This document shows positions 56,311 through 57,475 of a stretch of 57,475 nucleotides of DNA, piece after piece. The stretch is from Intrasporangium oryzae NRRL B-24470. GTDB taxonomy: Bacteria > Actinomycetota > Actinomycetes > Actinomycetales > Dermatophilaceae. Position 1 is the stretch's first letter, and every line of letters starts with the position of its first letter. The translations under genes and the position numbers were made by a program. The stretch lies in NCBI RefSeq assembly GCF_000576595.1, contig NZ_AWSA01000028.1, positions 1 to 57,475 on the forward strand. The letters are read 5' to 3'. The notes under the pieces are model-generated. The model did no database searches and was not told the origin of the DNA. It was given only the letters and a program-made list of their open reading frames with translations.

Positions 56311-56336
56311 GGAACGAATGACCGTGCCCGGGCGTT
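56311..56336 (+). promoter_or_regulatory. ECF-type promoter upstream of sigE
   Basis: GGAACG (56311-56316), 16-nt spacer, CGTT (56333-56336). This fits the GGAAC-N16/17-CGTT consensus of ECF sigma factors and suggests that SigE transcribes its own gene. Confidence 0.6.
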
Positions 56337-56374
56337 GACCCGGTCAACAGTTCCCGTGAAAGGCCGAGTTCATC

Positions 56375-56998
56375 TTGACCACCCCAGTGACGAGCGAGAC
56401 CGACTCGACGTGGACCCCTCCCACGTGGGAGGAGATCGTCGAGCAGCACTCCGCCCGCGTCTACCGGCTCGCCTACCGCCTCACGGGCAACCCCCACGAC
56501 GCCGAGGACCTGACGCACGACGTCTTCCTGCGCGTCTTCCGCTCGCTCAGCTCCTACCAGCCCGGAACCTTCGAGGGCTGGCTGCACCGCATCACGACCA
56601 ACGTCTTCCTCGACAAGATGCGCCGCAAGCAGCGGATCCGCTTCGACGCCCTGCCGGAGGACGCGGCGGGCCGGCTGCCGAGCTACGAGAAGGGTCCCGA
56701 GCAGACCTACCACGACGCCCGTTTCGACGACGACGTCCAGCGCGCGCTCGACGCCCTCGCGCCGGAGTTCCGCGCAGCGGTCGTCCTCTGCGACATCGAG
56801 GGCCTGTCCTACGAGGAGATCAGCGCGACGCTCGGCGTCAAGCTGGGCACCGTGCGCTCCCGCATCCACCGGGGCCGTGCGCAGCTGCGCGAGGCGCTCG
56901 CGCATCGCGCCCCCGAGGTCGTGTCCAGGCCCGAGTCGCGGACCGCTCGCGCCGGCCTGCGCCTTCCCGGACGTCGGGTCGCGGCAGGGACGCGATGA
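56375..56998 (+). CDS. sigE: ECF RNA polymerase sigma factor, SigE type
   Basis: The product has 207 residues. Region 2 is clear: [40 protein letters not shown] and [20 protein letters not shown]. Region 4 has [40 protein letters not shown] and [15 protein letters not shown] 56375 is the first plausible start; GTG 56387 is an alternative, and region 2 begins about 20 residues later. It is followed 19 bp downstream by a zinc-finger anti-sigma gene, the usual SigE-RseA order for cell-envelope stress. An ECF-type promoter lies upstream. Confidence 0.9.
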   Translation: MTTPVTSETDSTWTPPTWEEIVEQHSARVYRLAYRLTGNPHDAEDLTHDVFLRVFRSLSSYQPGTFEGWLHRITTNVFLDKMRRKQRIRFDALPEDAAGRLPSYEKGPEQTYHDARFDDDVQRALDALAPEFRAAVVLCDIEGLSYEEISATLGVKLGTVRSRIHRGRAQLREALAHRAPEVVSRPESRTARAGLRLPGRRVAAGTR

Positions 56999-57017
56999 CC
57001 GGACCGGTGATGCCGTC

Positions 57018-57475
57018 GTGACGCCCCACCTGCGCCATCACGTGCGCGCGTACGTCGACCGGGCCCTCCCGCCGGCGATCCTGCACGTCTACGACCGTCA
57101 CCTCGTGTGCTGCGCCCTCTGCCGCGCCGCCGCGGACCAAGAGCGCCGCATCGTCGCGTCGCTGCGCGCCGACACCGGCGGCGTGCCGCAGGGCCTGCGA
57201 TCGGCCCTCATGAGCCTCGTCGCCGAGCCCGCCGCCGCCCCGGCCGAGCCGTCCCGCTCCGGACCGCGCATCCCGCTCCCGCCACGCGGGTTCCGTATGC
57301 CGTCCACCCCCTCCTACGCGCCCGTCCCGACCGTGGCCCCCTCCGCCCCGGCGCTCCACCGCTCGCCGATGCGTGCCGCGGTCGTCGCCTCGATCGCCGC
57401 GGGCGCCTCGGTCGCGGCGGCATGGGGCCTGGCCCTGTCGCCGGTTCCCGGCGGCGTCCGGCAGGTGTCGTCCGG
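57018..57475 (+). CDS. rseA: zinc-finger anti-sigma factor, 3' partial
   Basis: 152 codons are visible before the window ends. GTG start 19 bp after sigE. The ZAS motif H-x3-C-x2-C is present in YDRHLVCCALC near residue 32. A Pro/Ala/Ser-rich linker leads to a membrane helix (MRAAVVASIAAGASVAAAWG) near the visible end. By position it is the RseA partner that binds SigE in the cytoplasm and releases it under envelope or redox stress. Confidence 0.85.
   Translation, partial: MTPHLRHHVRAYVDRALPPAILHVYDRHLVCCALCRAAADQERRIVASLRADTGGVPQGLRSALMSLVAEPAAAPAEPSRSGPRIPLPPRGFRMPSTPSYAPVPTVAPSAPALHRSPMRAAVVASIAAGASVAAAWGLALSPVPGGVRQVSS

Overview
The window reads as chromosome of a high-GC actinobacterium. 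The evidence is the very high GC at third codon positions, a mycothiol gene (mshB), a DAP-type lysine pathway (dapC, dapD, dapE), a DUF3117 gene, a SigE/anti-sigma pair and several leaderless TAnnnT promoters. An Intrasporangiaceae-like host is my inference. From about 33 kb to the right end the gene order follows, with gaps and insertions, the Mycobacterium tuberculosis stretch phhB, mutT2, typA, lpqW, mshB, fdxC, dapC ... dapD, dapE, LOG protein ... DUF3117 ... methyltransferase, sigE, rseA (Rv1159A to Rv1222, recalled from memory).

Layout. 1-7 kb is accessory in character: a partial DUF4192 protein, a secreted sialidase-like beta-propeller, a decayed IS5-type transposase, a leaderless tautomerase and an unrecognised 936-residue protein. 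6.9-15 kb holds a membrane protein, a histidine kinase/LuxR-type regulator pair, a SulP transporter with STAS domain, a carboxymuconolactone-decarboxylase-like protein and an Abhydrolase_9-type membrane hydrolase. 15-19 kb has a Ser/Thr kinase, a two-gene ABC exporter and an acetyltransferase. 19-25 kb is a polyamine-type ABC importer with a divergent FadR-like regulator and a soluble Cache protein. 25-26.5 kb has an HxlR regulator and a FrnE-type DsbA oxidoreductase. 26.9-33.2 kb is a complete oligopeptide ABC operon.

33-50 kb is the conserved core: pterin dehydratase, NUDIX, TypA, an LpqW-like lipoprotein, MshB, an acetyltransferase, ferredoxin, DapC, citrate synthase, a lysozyme-like membrane protein, DapD/DapE, a LOG protein, a DivIVA-like protein, a PIG-V-like transferase, a decayed AbiEi/DUF559 gene, an enoyl-CoA hydratase and DUF3117. 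55-57.5 kb carries an O-methyltransferase, a conserved hypothetical gene, sigE with an ECF-type promoter upstream, and the start of its anti-sigma factor.

The most interesting locus is the minus-strand block 54885-50169, placed between DUF3117 and the methyltransferase. It encodes two paralogous peptides of about 65 residues (shared LPE[KR]ETL and NAAT...QQ elements), a perfect 18-bp intercistronic hairpin, an 855-residue fusion of a PqqD-like N-terminus, an M50 HELGH metalloprotease and a MinD/ParA ATPase, a secreted protein with three CxxC repeats that resemble the peptide cores, and a BTAD-type regulator. It looks like an uncharacterised peptide maturation or export system.

Gene starts were adjusted by hand to ribosome binding sites or leaderless promoters. 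Family names come from reading motifs and conserved sequence, without any database search.
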